Of a stretch of DNA of 7,117 nucleotides, positions 1 through 6,832 are shown piece after piece. This DNA is from Prolixibacteraceae bacterium (GTDB lineage Bacteria; Bacteroidota; Bacteroidia; Bacteroidales; Prolixibacteraceae), in the NCBI GenBank assembly GCA_003516705.1, contig DPCJ01000028.1, positions 2,428 through 9,544 on the forward strand, given 5' to 3'. Positions within the stretch are counted from its first letter, which is position 1. Every line of letters starts with the position of its first letter. The translations under genes were made by a program, and so were the position numbers. The notes beneath the pieces were generated by a model. The model was given only the letters and a program-made list of their open reading frames with translations, had not been told where the DNA came from and searched no databases.

Positions 1-1989
1 TACCAGGTGGTTTTATCAGCCAAAAACAAATCAACTGATGAACCCAGTAAATTTACCGGTTACGTTATTATTACCCAGGCTCCCAAACCTGAAATCAGAC
101 CGGTTACAAAATTCAGCGTTGTTGCTGAGCAGAACCTGAATGTTACGCGGCTAATTGCTTTTAAAACAACTTCAACTGATGTGGATTTATATGAATGGAA
201 TTTTAATGACCCTGAATCAGGAACAGCCAATTTTTCCACCGAACCAAATCCCACTCATAAATTCACAAAACCAGGCAGGTTTAAAGTCGAATTAAAAGTT
301 ACCAATAAGAAATCAGGGCTCACGAATACTTATTCCGATTTTGTAAATATTACCGAAACCGTTGCCGAGCCATTGGCAAAATTTGAAATAAACAACAATA
401 ACACAATAGAACCAGCTACAGTATTTTTTACCAATAAGTCCGAAAATGCAACAAGTTATGCCTGGGATTTTGGCGATCCGGCATCGGGAAGTCAAAATAC
501 TTCAACGGTATTAAACCCAAAGCATGAGTACAAAAAAGAGGGTACTTATAAAGTTGTTCTCGCGGTTTTAAATAATAATTCGGGGAAAGAAAATATTACA
601 GAAAAGACAGTTACTGTGCTTCCTACATCGAATCCTCCTAAAGCAGATTTTGAATATCAGCAAATTGGTGAATTTGCCCCGGTAAATATTGAGTTTAAAA
701 ACCTTTCTGCGAATTACGATTCATGCAGGTGGAATTTTGGTGATTTTGATTCAGAATTAAATCTATCAAGTCAAAAGAATCCGGTTCATTTTTATAGTGT
801 ACCCGGAAATTATAGGGTAACCCTTGAGGTTATAAATCAGAAAAATGGCAGAGTTGACAAAATTTCGAAGGAAATTACCTTAAAGAGTGATTTTGTGACA
901 TTTGCCAAGACAGAGCAATTAGGCAAAACGTATTCAAATTTGTTAAGAATAATTCCAGTTTCTGATAATGAATTTTTGCTTGTTGGTAAAAAAGCAACCA
1001 AAGGTTCTGGAATAATAAAAATCGATAGGTTTGGCAATGCTCTGAAAGACAACGCGATGGATATTGAAGTGTTTGATATTTTGGATAAAGAAAACGATGG
1101 GAATTACTATTTTCTGGCAACTGAAAACACAAAAAATCTGTTTATTCAAAGTATCGACAATAATTTAAAAGTTAAAGGCGACAAAAAGATCTTTGCAGAA
1201 GTTGAGAAACTTAAAACCGATTTTGCATTCCCATTATTCAAAAAAGGTATTTCGGGCGATTTTGGTATTATTTCTAATGTTTTGAGTTCGAAATACGGTT
1301 TTGACTTAATGTACCAGAAAGCCGATAAGGATGGAAACTTTGTGCCAATGCCCGAGCGTACTTTCAAATATATCGGTACAAAACTGGTTACAGCAATAAA
1401 CATTATGCAAGATGCCGGATTTTGCTTTACAGGATATTGGCAGGAGGATAAAAAATCGGTTCAGAAACTCTTATTTGCCAAAGTTGACCGAAATGGTGTT
1501 GGCGAAATTCATCTGATAAACTCGGTCAGAAATATCACTGGTTGCGACATTTCTGAATCGTTCCAGAATGGATTTGCCTTGTTAAGAGCCGAAGAGAATG
1601 AAGTAAACAGCAATTTCTTTGACCTTAGTTTTGCAATAATTGATGAAAACGGAGGCCCAACCGATTGTTCAAATAATTTGCCTTGCACAATAAAACGAGA
1701 CGATGTTTTACTTTACAAACCTTCAATGATAAAAACAGTTGATAGCTATATTATTGCAGGACATGCTTTTAACGGAGCTGATTATAATATTAAGTTATTC
1801 TGGTTAGATAAAACAGGGAAAGAAATAATGCTTATTGAAGAGATAAAACTGCCGAACGACCAATTTGTTATGGACTTAATTCAAACCGATGATGGTGGCT
1901 TGCAAATTGTCGGGGCAGAAAGGCAGAATAAAACTTCAAAAGCTTTAATCATAAAAACCGATAAATTCGGGAAAATTTACACAGATTAA
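1..1989 (+). CDS. PKD-domain protein with C-terminal propeller-like repeats (5' partial)
   Basis: The frame is open to the left edge (the codons before the GTG at position 7 read Tyr-Gln), so the true start lies outside the window and the GTG is not a start. Counting that GTG as residue 1, residues 1-23 look like the tail of one PKD domain. Three more PKD domains follow at about 34-117, 124-206 and 212-294. Each has a W/D-N/D-F-x-D core (NFND near 65, DFGD near 154, NFGD near 243), then an Asn-Pro-x-His and a Pro/Glu-Gly-x-Tyr/Phe-x-Val strand. Residues 300-660 contain about seven loosely similar units of the kind 'DGGxxxxG ... hhKxDxxGxx' (clearest near 322-343, 471-498, 578-605 and 628-656), as in beta-propellers. 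PKD domains are usually extracellular or periplasmic adhesion modules. No signal peptide can be seen because the N-terminus is missing. The gene converges on tssO and the stops overlap. A link to the T6SS is inferred from position only; it could be an envelope accessory or an unrelated surface protein. Confidence 0.85.
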   Translation, partial: YQVVLSAKNKSTDEPSKFTGYVIITQAPKPEIRPVTKFSVVAEQNLNVTRLIAFKTTSTDVDLYEWNFNDPESGTANFSTEPNPTHKFTKPGRFKVELKVTNKKSGLTNTYSDFVNITETVAEPLAKFEINNNNTIEPATVFFTNKSENATSYAWDFGDPASGSQNTSTVLNPKHEYKKEGTYKVVLAVLNNNSGKENITEKTVTVLPTSNPPKADFEYQQIGEFAPVNIEFKNLSANYDSCRWNFGDFDSELNLSSQKNPVHFYSVPGNYRVTLEVINQKNGRVDKISKEITLKSDFVTFAKTEQLGKTYSNLLRIIPVSDNEFLLVGKKATKGSGIIKIDRFGNALKDNAMDIEVFDILDKENDGNYYFLATENTKNLFIQSIDNNLKVKGDKKIFAEVEKLKTDFAFPLFKKGISGDFGIISNVLSSKYGFDLMYQKADKDGNFVPMPERTFKYIGTKLVTAINIMQDAGFCFTGYWQEDKKSVQKLLFAKVDRNGVGEIHLINSVRNITGCDISESFQNGFALLRAEENEVNSNFFDLSFAIIDENGGPTDCSNNLPCTIKRDDVLLYKPSMIKTVDSYIIAGHAFNGADYNIKLFWLDKTGKEIMLIEEIKLPNDQFVMDLIQTDDGGLQIVGAERQNKTSKALIIKTDKFGKIYTD

Positions 1990-2639
1990 TTCTTTTTCAT
2001 TTTATCGATTTCCTGTTTCAGTACTCTGTTTTCAAGGTTGCATGCCCTGAGCTTCTGTTGAGCATCTTTTAACTCTTTTTCCAGCTTTTCGGTATTACCA
2101 CCGCCGCCTCCACCGCCACCTGCGGAATTTCCTGCCTGAAGGAGACTTAGCTGGTTTTGTAATTGTAATCTTTCAAGTTTGCATTGTTCAAGCTCCTCAT
2201 TGGCTTTATCCGATCCACCAAGTTCTTCCTGTAATTTTATTTTGTCGTTGTAGGCCAGTTGCAAAGCCGACAAAACTTGAATTACGTCTTTATACATCAC
2301 GGGTTCCCACGATTCGCTTTCAATAATCTGGTTTTTGGTTGAACTCAGTAAAGCACCAATATCCTGGTTTAAAACTTCGATATTTTCGCCTTGTTCGCTG
2401 CCATTTGGCAATTTCATCAATAATTCTTTTGTTTTGGCAACATTCGGAGCAAAAACTTCACGTTGAAATTTCAGGTTATTCTTCAATGTTTCCAATTCAG
2501 TTTTTGCGTTGTGATCTGAAATTTTTGAAACATTCATTGTAGAAAATCCTAAAATGACAGCAATGGCAAAACTGAGGATAAAAAGTCCTATAACTTTAAA
2601 CATTGCTTTTTGTCTCTCTTTATGATTCAGTGGTTTCAT
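1986..2639 (-). CDS. tssO: T6SS-iii transmembrane protein TssO
   Basis: This 217-residue protein has a short basic N-terminus, one membrane segment at about residues 13-33, and a long, mainly helical tail that should face the periplasm. Residues about 133-167 and 183-216 are rich in Leu, Glu, Lys and Gln with heptad-like spacing, which suggests two coiled coils. A run of eight glycines (residues 174-181, positions 2097-2120) separates them. In Bacteroidota T6SS-iii, TssO is one of the proteins thought to form the trans-envelope complex in place of TssJLM. The assignment rests on topology, the helical tail and its place directly after tssN. The start at 2639 lies inside the end of tssN (20 bp overlap), which implies co-transcription and probably coupled translation. 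The stop overlaps that of the converging PKD gene. The tail looks longer than I expect for a minimal TssO, and the poly-Gly hinge is unusual. Confidence 0.8.
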   Translation of the reverse strand: MKPLNHKERQKAMFKVIGLFILSFAIAVILGFSTMNVSKISDHNAKTELETLKNNLKFQREVFAPNVAKTKELLMKLPNGSEQGENIEVLNQDIGALLSSTKNQIIESESWEPVMYKDVIQVLSALQLAYNDKIKLQEELGGSDKANEELEQCKLERLQLQNQLSLLQAGNSAGGGGGGGGNTEKLEKELKDAQQKLRACNLENRVLKQEIDKMKKN

Positions 2640-3498
2640 TGTTGTTTAAATTTTTGATTTTTACTGCTCTGTTACAAATCAGAATGTCGTTTTCTTTTAT
2701 TTTACAGTCTTTAATCCTGTCTTCGGGATCGAGAGCCACATTCCAATGCAAAATCTTACTCTTCTGTCTGAAGAAAATCCATTGATCGGGGATCTTATTC
2801 TCGTCTGAAAAGGATATTCTTGATTCCGGGTGCCGGCTGTTGTAATCGTCGATAAAAAAGAAGAAAAGCCGGCCAAGACTCATTTCAGCCGGAGCCTTTG
2901 CTCTGAATGTGGTTGATTCTTCAGAATTTATTGTTTTCTGAAAAACAAAACTTATCACTACAGGGTTTTCCATTTCTTCATCTGACGGATCTTCCGGAGT
3001 TTTTTCGGGGTATTGCCAGGTTTTAAACTCTTTTTGTGGAACTTCAAGCAACCTGTCAATTGTATGTTTCAGCAGAAATGGAATTAAAAACCAAAGCATT
3101 GTGAGCGTCCATACAAGTTGTGCTTTTGAGTGAACCAGAAACGTAAACCCGAGATTTGAAAAAAGATAACTGAAAACCAGAATGCAAATCATGAAAAACA
3201 GCTGTACACTAAATATTTTTGCTTCAAACCACGGAAGTAGCCGGTTTATTAAAAAAATATTTAAAGTTCCGATTGCAATTATTATTGCCTGTGCCAGAAT
3301 AAGTGGTACAATTTCGTTATCGTGTTCCGACAAAAGCAGCAACAGGGGAGAGGCAAGCAGCAAAGAAATTACAACGATGTACAATAAGCTGCTTAAACCA
3401 TATTTTTTTAACCCTGCCACTTTTTTTAACATGGTTAAAAAAATACCTGCTCCCAAAACCAAAGTACCAATTTTTAAAGCCAGACTTGCTCCATTCAT
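2620..3498 (-). CDS. tssN: T6SS-iii multi-pass membrane protein TssN
   Basis: This 292-residue protein has about five hydrophobic segments (roughly residues 5-24, 36-57, 63-85, 97-119 and 126-143) followed by a soluble domain (about 155-292). The soluble part starts with an acidic, Pro-rich linker (about 163-178). It then has a strand (VVISFVFQK near 180), a helix with Phe-Phe-Phe-Phe-Ile-Asp-Asp-Tyr-Asn (212-220), and a tail with LDPEDRIKD (256-264) and ENDILIC (269-275). This arrangement, five membrane helices plus a cytoplasmic tail, matches the TssN family found in T6SS-iii, where TssN is an inner-membrane component of the trans-envelope complex. The next gene, tssO, starts inside its 3' end. 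A 131-bp gap separates it from the upstream cargo gene, so it may have its own promoter, but I found no convincing Bacteroidota -7/-33 pair there. Confidence 0.85.
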   Translation of the reverse strand: MNGASLALKIGTLVLGAGIFLTMLKKVAGLKKYGLSSLLYIVVISLLLASPLLLLLSEHDNEIVPLILAQAIIIAIGTLNIFLINRLLPWFEAKIFSVQLFFMICILVFSYLFSNLGFTFLVHSKAQLVWTLTMLWFLIPFLLKHTIDRLLEVPQKEFKTWQYPEKTPEDPSDEEMENPVVISFVFQKTINSEESTTFRAKAPAEMSLGRLFFFFIDDYNSRHPESRISFSDENKIPDQWIFFRQKSKILHWNVALDPEDRIKDCKIKENDILICNRAVKIKNLNNNETTES

Positions 3499-3629
3499 TA
3501 TAGTTGCATAATTTATAGGGTCATAAAAATAGAAAAGAATGGAATCATATCCTAATTTGATATCCTCTGAATTAAAGTATTAAATGACAAGTTCGTTCAT
3601 TTGAGAAAACCAGGGTTTTAAATTAAATA
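3499..3629. other. Intergenic gap between the C58-like gene and tssN
   Basis: These 131 bp are AT-rich and contain no ORF beyond a few codons on either strand, so there is no room for an immunity gene. A short inverted repeat (aaaaccagggtttt, 3606-3619) has too small a loop and no following U-tract to call a terminator. A promoter for tssN could lie here, but no clear TAnnTTTG-type box is present on the minus strand. Confidence 0.5.
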
Positions 3630-4121
3630 TCACACAACTCTTCGGATAATATATCTTGATGTTAAATCAGGATAATTGAAATGGCAATGACTGATGATAT
3701 CGCTTGTGAGCGAAAACAAATTTTCGGCATGATACAGACCAAAGTTGGGGTCAAAAAACTGAAATTTGTTTCCTGATACCCAGGTTCCCATCGAATGACC
3801 AACCGAGCCTGCAGCGTTCCATATCGAAATTATATGAAATCCTTCAGTGGAAAGGCTTACGAGAACAGAATCTTCATGCAGAGACTGGATAAACAACCCT
3901 GAATTCAGTATAATGTTTTCATCTCCTCTTTGTTGTCCAATCATTCCTGCTGCCTGTTGTACCAGAAATGCCCCCGGATTACCAATCTGCCAAACACGTG
4001 TGACACCACCTGTTTCTTTTGTTGACTTTATCCAACGCGTAGTCATTGAAATACAGACACCGTAATTTCCCCTGGTGGTTTCTAAATTGTTGTTGGTTCG
4101 AACATGATCATCCAATTTCAT
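3630..4121 (-). CDS. Putative C58 (YopT/AvrPphB-like) cysteine protease, likely T6SS effector
   Basis: This 163-residue protein has no signal peptide and no clear membrane segment. Three motifs fit a C58 peptidase triad: Gly-Val-Cys23 followed seven residues later by Trp30 (GVCISMTTRW), His109 (VGHSMG), and Asp124 in QFFDPNFGLY. The Phe-Asp-Pro-Asn-x-Gly block is typical of C58 peptidases. The His-to-Asp distance of 15 equals that of AvrPphB (His212/Asp227), while the Cys-to-His distance of 86 is shorter than in AvrPphB (Cys98). The protein is little more than a catalytic core, with 22 residues before the Cys. The family is papain-like and includes effectors that cleave host proteins such as Rho GTPases (YopT) or the kinase PBS1 (AvrPphB). 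The gene lies between the PAAR gene and tssN, a usual place for cargo. An in-frame stop at 4140-4142 rules out a longer N-terminus. Activity, substrate and secretion are inferred. An inactive or non-secreted relative is possible. Confidence 0.72.
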   Translation of the reverse strand: MKLDDHVRTNNNLETTRGNYGVCISMTTRWIKSTKETGGVTRVWQIGNPGAFLVQQAAGMIGQQRGDENIILNSGLFIQSLHEDSVLVSLSTEGFHIISIWNAAGSVGHSMGTWVSGNKFQFFDPNFGLYHAENLFSLTSDIISHCHFNYPDLTSRYIIRRVV

Positions 4122-4202
4122 TGATGTAAGTTTTAAATATTAAAACAACTTTGTTTAAAATGTAGTGCCCACAATCCAGCTGCTACTTAAAAAATTGTGT
4201 TA

Positions 4203-4493
4203 TTAACCGCCGATTAATACTGTTGGTAAACCAACTAATATTGTACCGCCGTGTGCTGTTGAGTCGCCCATTCGGGCAGCAGGCATTCCGCCAATTAATA
4301 CGGTTGCTGAACCTTTTATAATTGTATCTGGCGGGCCAGCACATGTTGCCATATCGCCAACTCTTGCGGCTGGCATTCCTCCTATTAAAACAGTAGGACA
4401 TCCCGGTGGTAGAACCGGTCCGCCAACATGTGGTTTTGGTCCGTCTGACATCGGACAAACGTGCATATCTCCTGCTCTTGCTGCTGCCGGCAT
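4203..4493 (-). CDS. PAAR-domain spike-tip protein
   Basis: This 96-residue protein consists almost wholly of PAAR repeats. The pattern Met-Pro-Ala-Ala-(Ala)-Arg-x-Gly-Asp occurs at residues 1-9, 40-47 and 70-77, and Thr-Val-Leu-Ile-Gly-Gly at 34-39, 64-69 and 91-96. Likely zinc ligands come from His11, Cys13, His22, Cys51 and His81; PAAR tips usually bind one zinc through His and Cys. PAAR proteins cap the VgrG trimer as a sharp cone and can carry effectors. Here there is no N- or C-terminal extension, so the protein is a bare tip. It starts 12 bp after the vgrG stop and is almost certainly in the same operon. The repeats are also visible in the DNA (for example around 4281-4303 and 4371-4393). 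Confidence 0.93.
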   Translation of the reverse strand: MPAAARAGDMHVCPMSDGPKPHVGGPVLPPGCPTVLIGGMPAARVGDMATCAGPPDTIIKGSATVLIGGMPAARMGDSTAHGGTILVGLPTVLIGG

Positions 4494-4505
4494 TTTTATT
4501 TTTTA

Positions 4506-6347
4506 TCAGTTTATTGTAATTAAAGGTGCCGTAAATTGTAATTTTCCGCCCGATGTTACTGAAGTATTTACACCTACCGTGATTGAATAAGAGTTTGCTA
4601 CAGTCAAATCAACTGATTTGCCTGCTGTGAAATTAACATTCTGGCTTGATGTAAATTCAATATCAGCTATTGCAATTAGTGAAAATTTGTCCTGTGCCGT
4701 TACTTTGATTTCTTCCAGCGCATTAATTTCAATTTTTTTCTGACTGCTCAACTCAATTCCTGAATCAGCCTTAATTTCAATTTTATCAGCATTCAGCTTA
4801 AGGTTTCCGTTTGCATGAATTGTAAGTGTGCTGTTGGCACTATCAAGCGTGACTCTGTTTTTGTCTCCTTTGTCATAAATCGTAATTTTTTCTGCGCCAT
4901 CAGAATCGTGCAATTCTATTGTGTTCCCCGACATGGTTCTTATAGCATGAATTTTTGCATTTTTTTCATTGGTATTACCTGCCCATGCTGAATCGGGTTG
5001 AGCATCTTCATCGTAAAGATTTCCTAAACAATAAGGTTTCTCAATATCACCACCTTCGAATGCAATGAGCACCCTCGAATTTACAGTAGGAACAAAATAT
5101 ATCCCGCTGTTTTTGTGTAAATATGGGGTAAGCACCTTTATCCAGGGAGTTGACAGTTTTCCTTCCATCCACCAGAAACTTATTTTTACCCTCCCCAGTT
5201 TTTTGGGATCTTTATTGTCCGTTACCATCCCCAACTGATTGTGAGCCTTTTTGATAAAATATGGATTGGTGTTTTCAGGAACCTGTGATTCAGCAGGTAT
5301 TGCAGTAAAACTGTTCTGATATGTAAGTAAATTATTAAAGCGGTGCTGTACCGAAGTTATTAAGTGCCTACCGAAACCAATGGTATCAAAACTCTTTTCT
5401 TTTTTGCTGTTAACCATCACCTGCAACCCCGTTGAAAGAAAAGGGTTTGTTGAAATACCTTTCAACTCAGTAAGATTCACCGCATCTTTTATTTCATCGG
5501 TTTCTCCAACCTGGGTTAATGCGTTTTTATATTCAGTTTCTTTTACATTTAAATGTTCGTAATAATCCTTCCCTTCTTCGGCAAATAATTGTTTTGATTG
5601 TTTTAATGCATGTTTTCCGTAAATATTCAGGTTACTGTCGGTTTTTGAACTACCCGACTTGTAACGATGGACATCCATGGTGAGTGAATCGACCGAGAAT
5701 AGCTGGAACTTCACTGGATTTACTTTTAACCCGTAATTGAATTCTTCCAGATCGTAGCCAATTGTAAGCGAATGTTCTGCATCGGGAATTTCACCAAAGA
5801 TAAACTCCTTGCCATTGAAAAAAAACCATTCTCCATACCTTATCGACAGCCGTTGTAAAAAATCAAAATCGCTTTCCTCGTACTGAACGATGTAATCAAA
5901 GAGCTGTGTTTGCCTTGGCTTTACTTTTGACTTTAATGGATATGGCTTAAGTACTTCTTTTACAATATCTTCGAGCGTTTTTTCAAGAAATGCCCTGCTT
6001 GCAGGTTTTTTGTCCAAAAGTATTTCACTGCTTCCCCCCGAAATAATTACCTGGTCTTTATCTGCCATTCCGCTTTTCCGCCCCTGAATTTTTGTTACAT
6101 ATCCCTTGAAAACAATAGCATCCTTTTCTCCGGCTTCTAATTCAGTTTTAACGATAATAACAATTGGGAGACCCAAAAAATCTTTTGAATTTTCAATCAG
6201 AAATGCATCTGGTTTTTCCAACGCATCGTACCTGCATACAATTTCAAAACCATCTTTGGCATACATATTCTGGTTAATGGTTATGGTATCGAAATCTTTT
6301 AAGGGGGTTCCATTTATTTCGATGTTAATTTTTGATACAGAGTCCAT
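4506..6347 (-). CDS. vgrG: T6SS spike protein VgrG (TssI)
   Basis: This 613-residue protein has a complete VgrG plan. Residues about 1-355 form the gp27-like base: an SSEILLDKKPA segment near 105-116 and, at about 152-185, a Gln-Tyr-Glu-Glu-Ser-Asp-Phe-Asp-Phe-Leu-Gln-Arg-Leu block followed by a Gly-Glu-Trp-Phe-Phe-Phe strand. Residues about 365-450 form the gp5-type OB fold (DPKKLGRVKI near 380-389, then WWMEGK, TPWIKV and GGDIEKPYCLGNLY). From about 465 to the end there are short beta repeats (SGNTIELHDSDG, ANGNLKLNADKIEIK and similar) expected to form the trimeric needle. The protein ends at ITIN with no toxin domain, so it is a structural spike whose cargo must bind non-covalently. It lies 12 bp after hcp and 12 bp before the PAAR gene, so hcp, vgrG and PAAR form one tight cluster. 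Confidence 0.95.
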   Translation of the reverse strand: MDSVSKINIEINGTPLKDFDTITINQNMYAKDGFEIVCRYDALEKPDAFLIENSKDFLGLPIVIIVKTELEAGEKDAIVFKGYVTKIQGRKSGMADKDQVIISGGSSEILLDKKPASRAFLEKTLEDIVKEVLKPYPLKSKVKPRQTQLFDYIVQYEESDFDFLQRLSIRYGEWFFFNGKEFIFGEIPDAEHSLTIGYDLEEFNYGLKVNPVKFQLFSVDSLTMDVHRYKSGSSKTDSNLNIYGKHALKQSKQLFAEEGKDYYEHLNVKETEYKNALTQVGETDEIKDAVNLTELKGISTNPFLSTGLQVMVNSKKEKSFDTIGFGRHLITSVQHRFNNLLTYQNSFTAIPAESQVPENTNPYFIKKAHNQLGMVTDNKDPKKLGRVKISFWWMEGKLSTPWIKVLTPYLHKNSGIYFVPTVNSRVLIAFEGGDIEKPYCLGNLYDEDAQPDSAWAGNTNEKNAKIHAIRTMSGNTIELHDSDGAEKITIYDKGDKNRVTLDSANSTLTIHANGNLKLNADKIEIKADSGIELSSQKKIEINALEEIKVTAQDKFSLIAIADIEFTSSQNVNFTAGKSVDLTVANSYSITVGVNTSVTSGGKLQFTAPLITIN

Positions 6348-6359
6348 TTTTTTTCAAAG

Positions 6360-6767
6360 CTATGTATTACCTGACGTCCACATACTTTCGTGTACAACAC
6401 CTGAAATCGTTATCATTCTGGCTGAGATTACTAGCCTGATAACGATGTCGGTCTGGTCGTTAAAATCTTCTTTATAATCAACCAGCAGGGCGTCTTCAAA
6501 TTCCACCGATCGTTTCGGTCCAGTGTCTGTAACGCCTGTATAAACAATTTTTCCATTCTTTCTGATGTTTCCACCAAGCATCCACTGAATGATTTCGGGG
6601 TCTTCGCCTCCGTGCAAGGTCAGATTTATCATTCCTGCCCTTACTTTTGAACTTGTCATTCCACGGGCATCAACATCCTGAGAAAAGCTAAAACTGCTGG
6701 AAAGGATTTTAATTCCCTGGTTTTCCTTACTATGTCCTTGAATATGCAACCTGGCTGATAATGACAT
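6360..6767 (-). CDS. tssD: Hcp-type tube protein TssD (complete copy)
   Basis: This 135-residue protein is of usual length for a Bacteroidota TssD/Hcp. Signs of the family are the N-terminal strand pair, the FSFSQDVDARGMTSSKVRAG block (residues 26-45; the Ser-x-x-x-x-x-x-Gly-x-x-Ser-Ser-x-Val-Arg-x-Gly pattern is typical), the Ile-Ile-Gln-Trp-Met helix (59-63), and the C-terminal VEFEDALLVDYKEDF (88-102) and ISARMITISG (114-123) strands. Hcp forms hexameric rings that stack into the tube and can hold small effectors in the lumen. The C-terminal part aligns well with the neighbouring partial Hcp copy but is clearly diverged, with an extra Thr-Ser-Gly-Asn-Thr tail after the final Trp. It is followed 12 bp later by vgrG, which suggests a dedicated Hcp for this spike. 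A terminator upstream implies its own promoter in 6768-6832 or read-through. Confidence 0.92.
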   Translation of the reverse strand: MSLSARLHIQGHSKENQGIKILSSSFSFSQDVDARGMTSSKVRAGMINLTLHGGEDPEIIQWMLGGNIRKNGKIVYTGVTDTGPKRSVEFEDALLVDYKEDFNDQTDIVIRLVISARMITISGVVHESMWTSGNT

Positions 6768-6793
6768 ATCTGATTTTTTTATTTGTACTAAAA

Positions 6794-6810
6794 CTGAGTT
6801 TAAAACTCAG
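6794..6810. promoter_or_regulatory. Palindrome in the leader of the complete hcp gene
   Basis: A perfect 8-bp inverted repeat around one base (ctgagttt-a-aaactcag) lies 27 bp upstream of the hcp start at 6767. In RNA of the minus strand it would fold as a 6-bp stem with a 5-base loop, followed by UUUUAG. It could be an operator, a leader hairpin that protects or tunes the abundant hcp mRNA, or a weak second terminator. The sequence does not decide between these, and a chance origin in AT-rich DNA is possible. Confidence 0.35.
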
Positions 6811-6832
6811 ATAAATAAACAGGGAGCAAGAC

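Noticed and set aside
7..9. GTG as the start codon of the PKD protein
   Set aside because: The frame is open upstream and the first residues look like the tail of a PKD domain, so the gene begins outside the window.
875..1149. Several overlapping minus-strand frames inside the PKD gene
   Set aside because: All are antisense to a well-supported coding frame and have no start context or recognisable domain.
2097..2120. Gly-codon run in tssO as a phase-variable simple repeat
   Set aside because: The codons are mixed, without a long identical unit, so slippage is not strongly suggested.
3182..3511. 109-codon plus-strand frame opposite tssN
   Set aside because: Antisense shadow of the tssN membrane region, with no family resemblance.
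3606..3619. Inverted repeat aaaaccagggtttt after the C58-like gene
   Set aside because: The stem is 5-6 bp, the loop only 2-4 bases, and no U-tract follows on the minus strand, so it is not a credible terminator.
4143..4156. Inverted repeat aaacaa-ct-ttgttt upstream of the C58-like start
   Set aside because: Six AT-rich base pairs around two bases; expected by chance in such DNA.
4183..4458. 91-codon minus-strand frame overlapping the PAAR gene
   Set aside because: It lies in another frame of the PAAR gene and owes its length to the repeats; its composition (many Arg, Asn, Cys, Trp) is not that of a real protein.
6106..6477. 123-codon plus-strand frame opposite vgrG and hcp
   Set aside because: It crosses the vgrG/hcp junction antisense; both genes on the other strand are certain.
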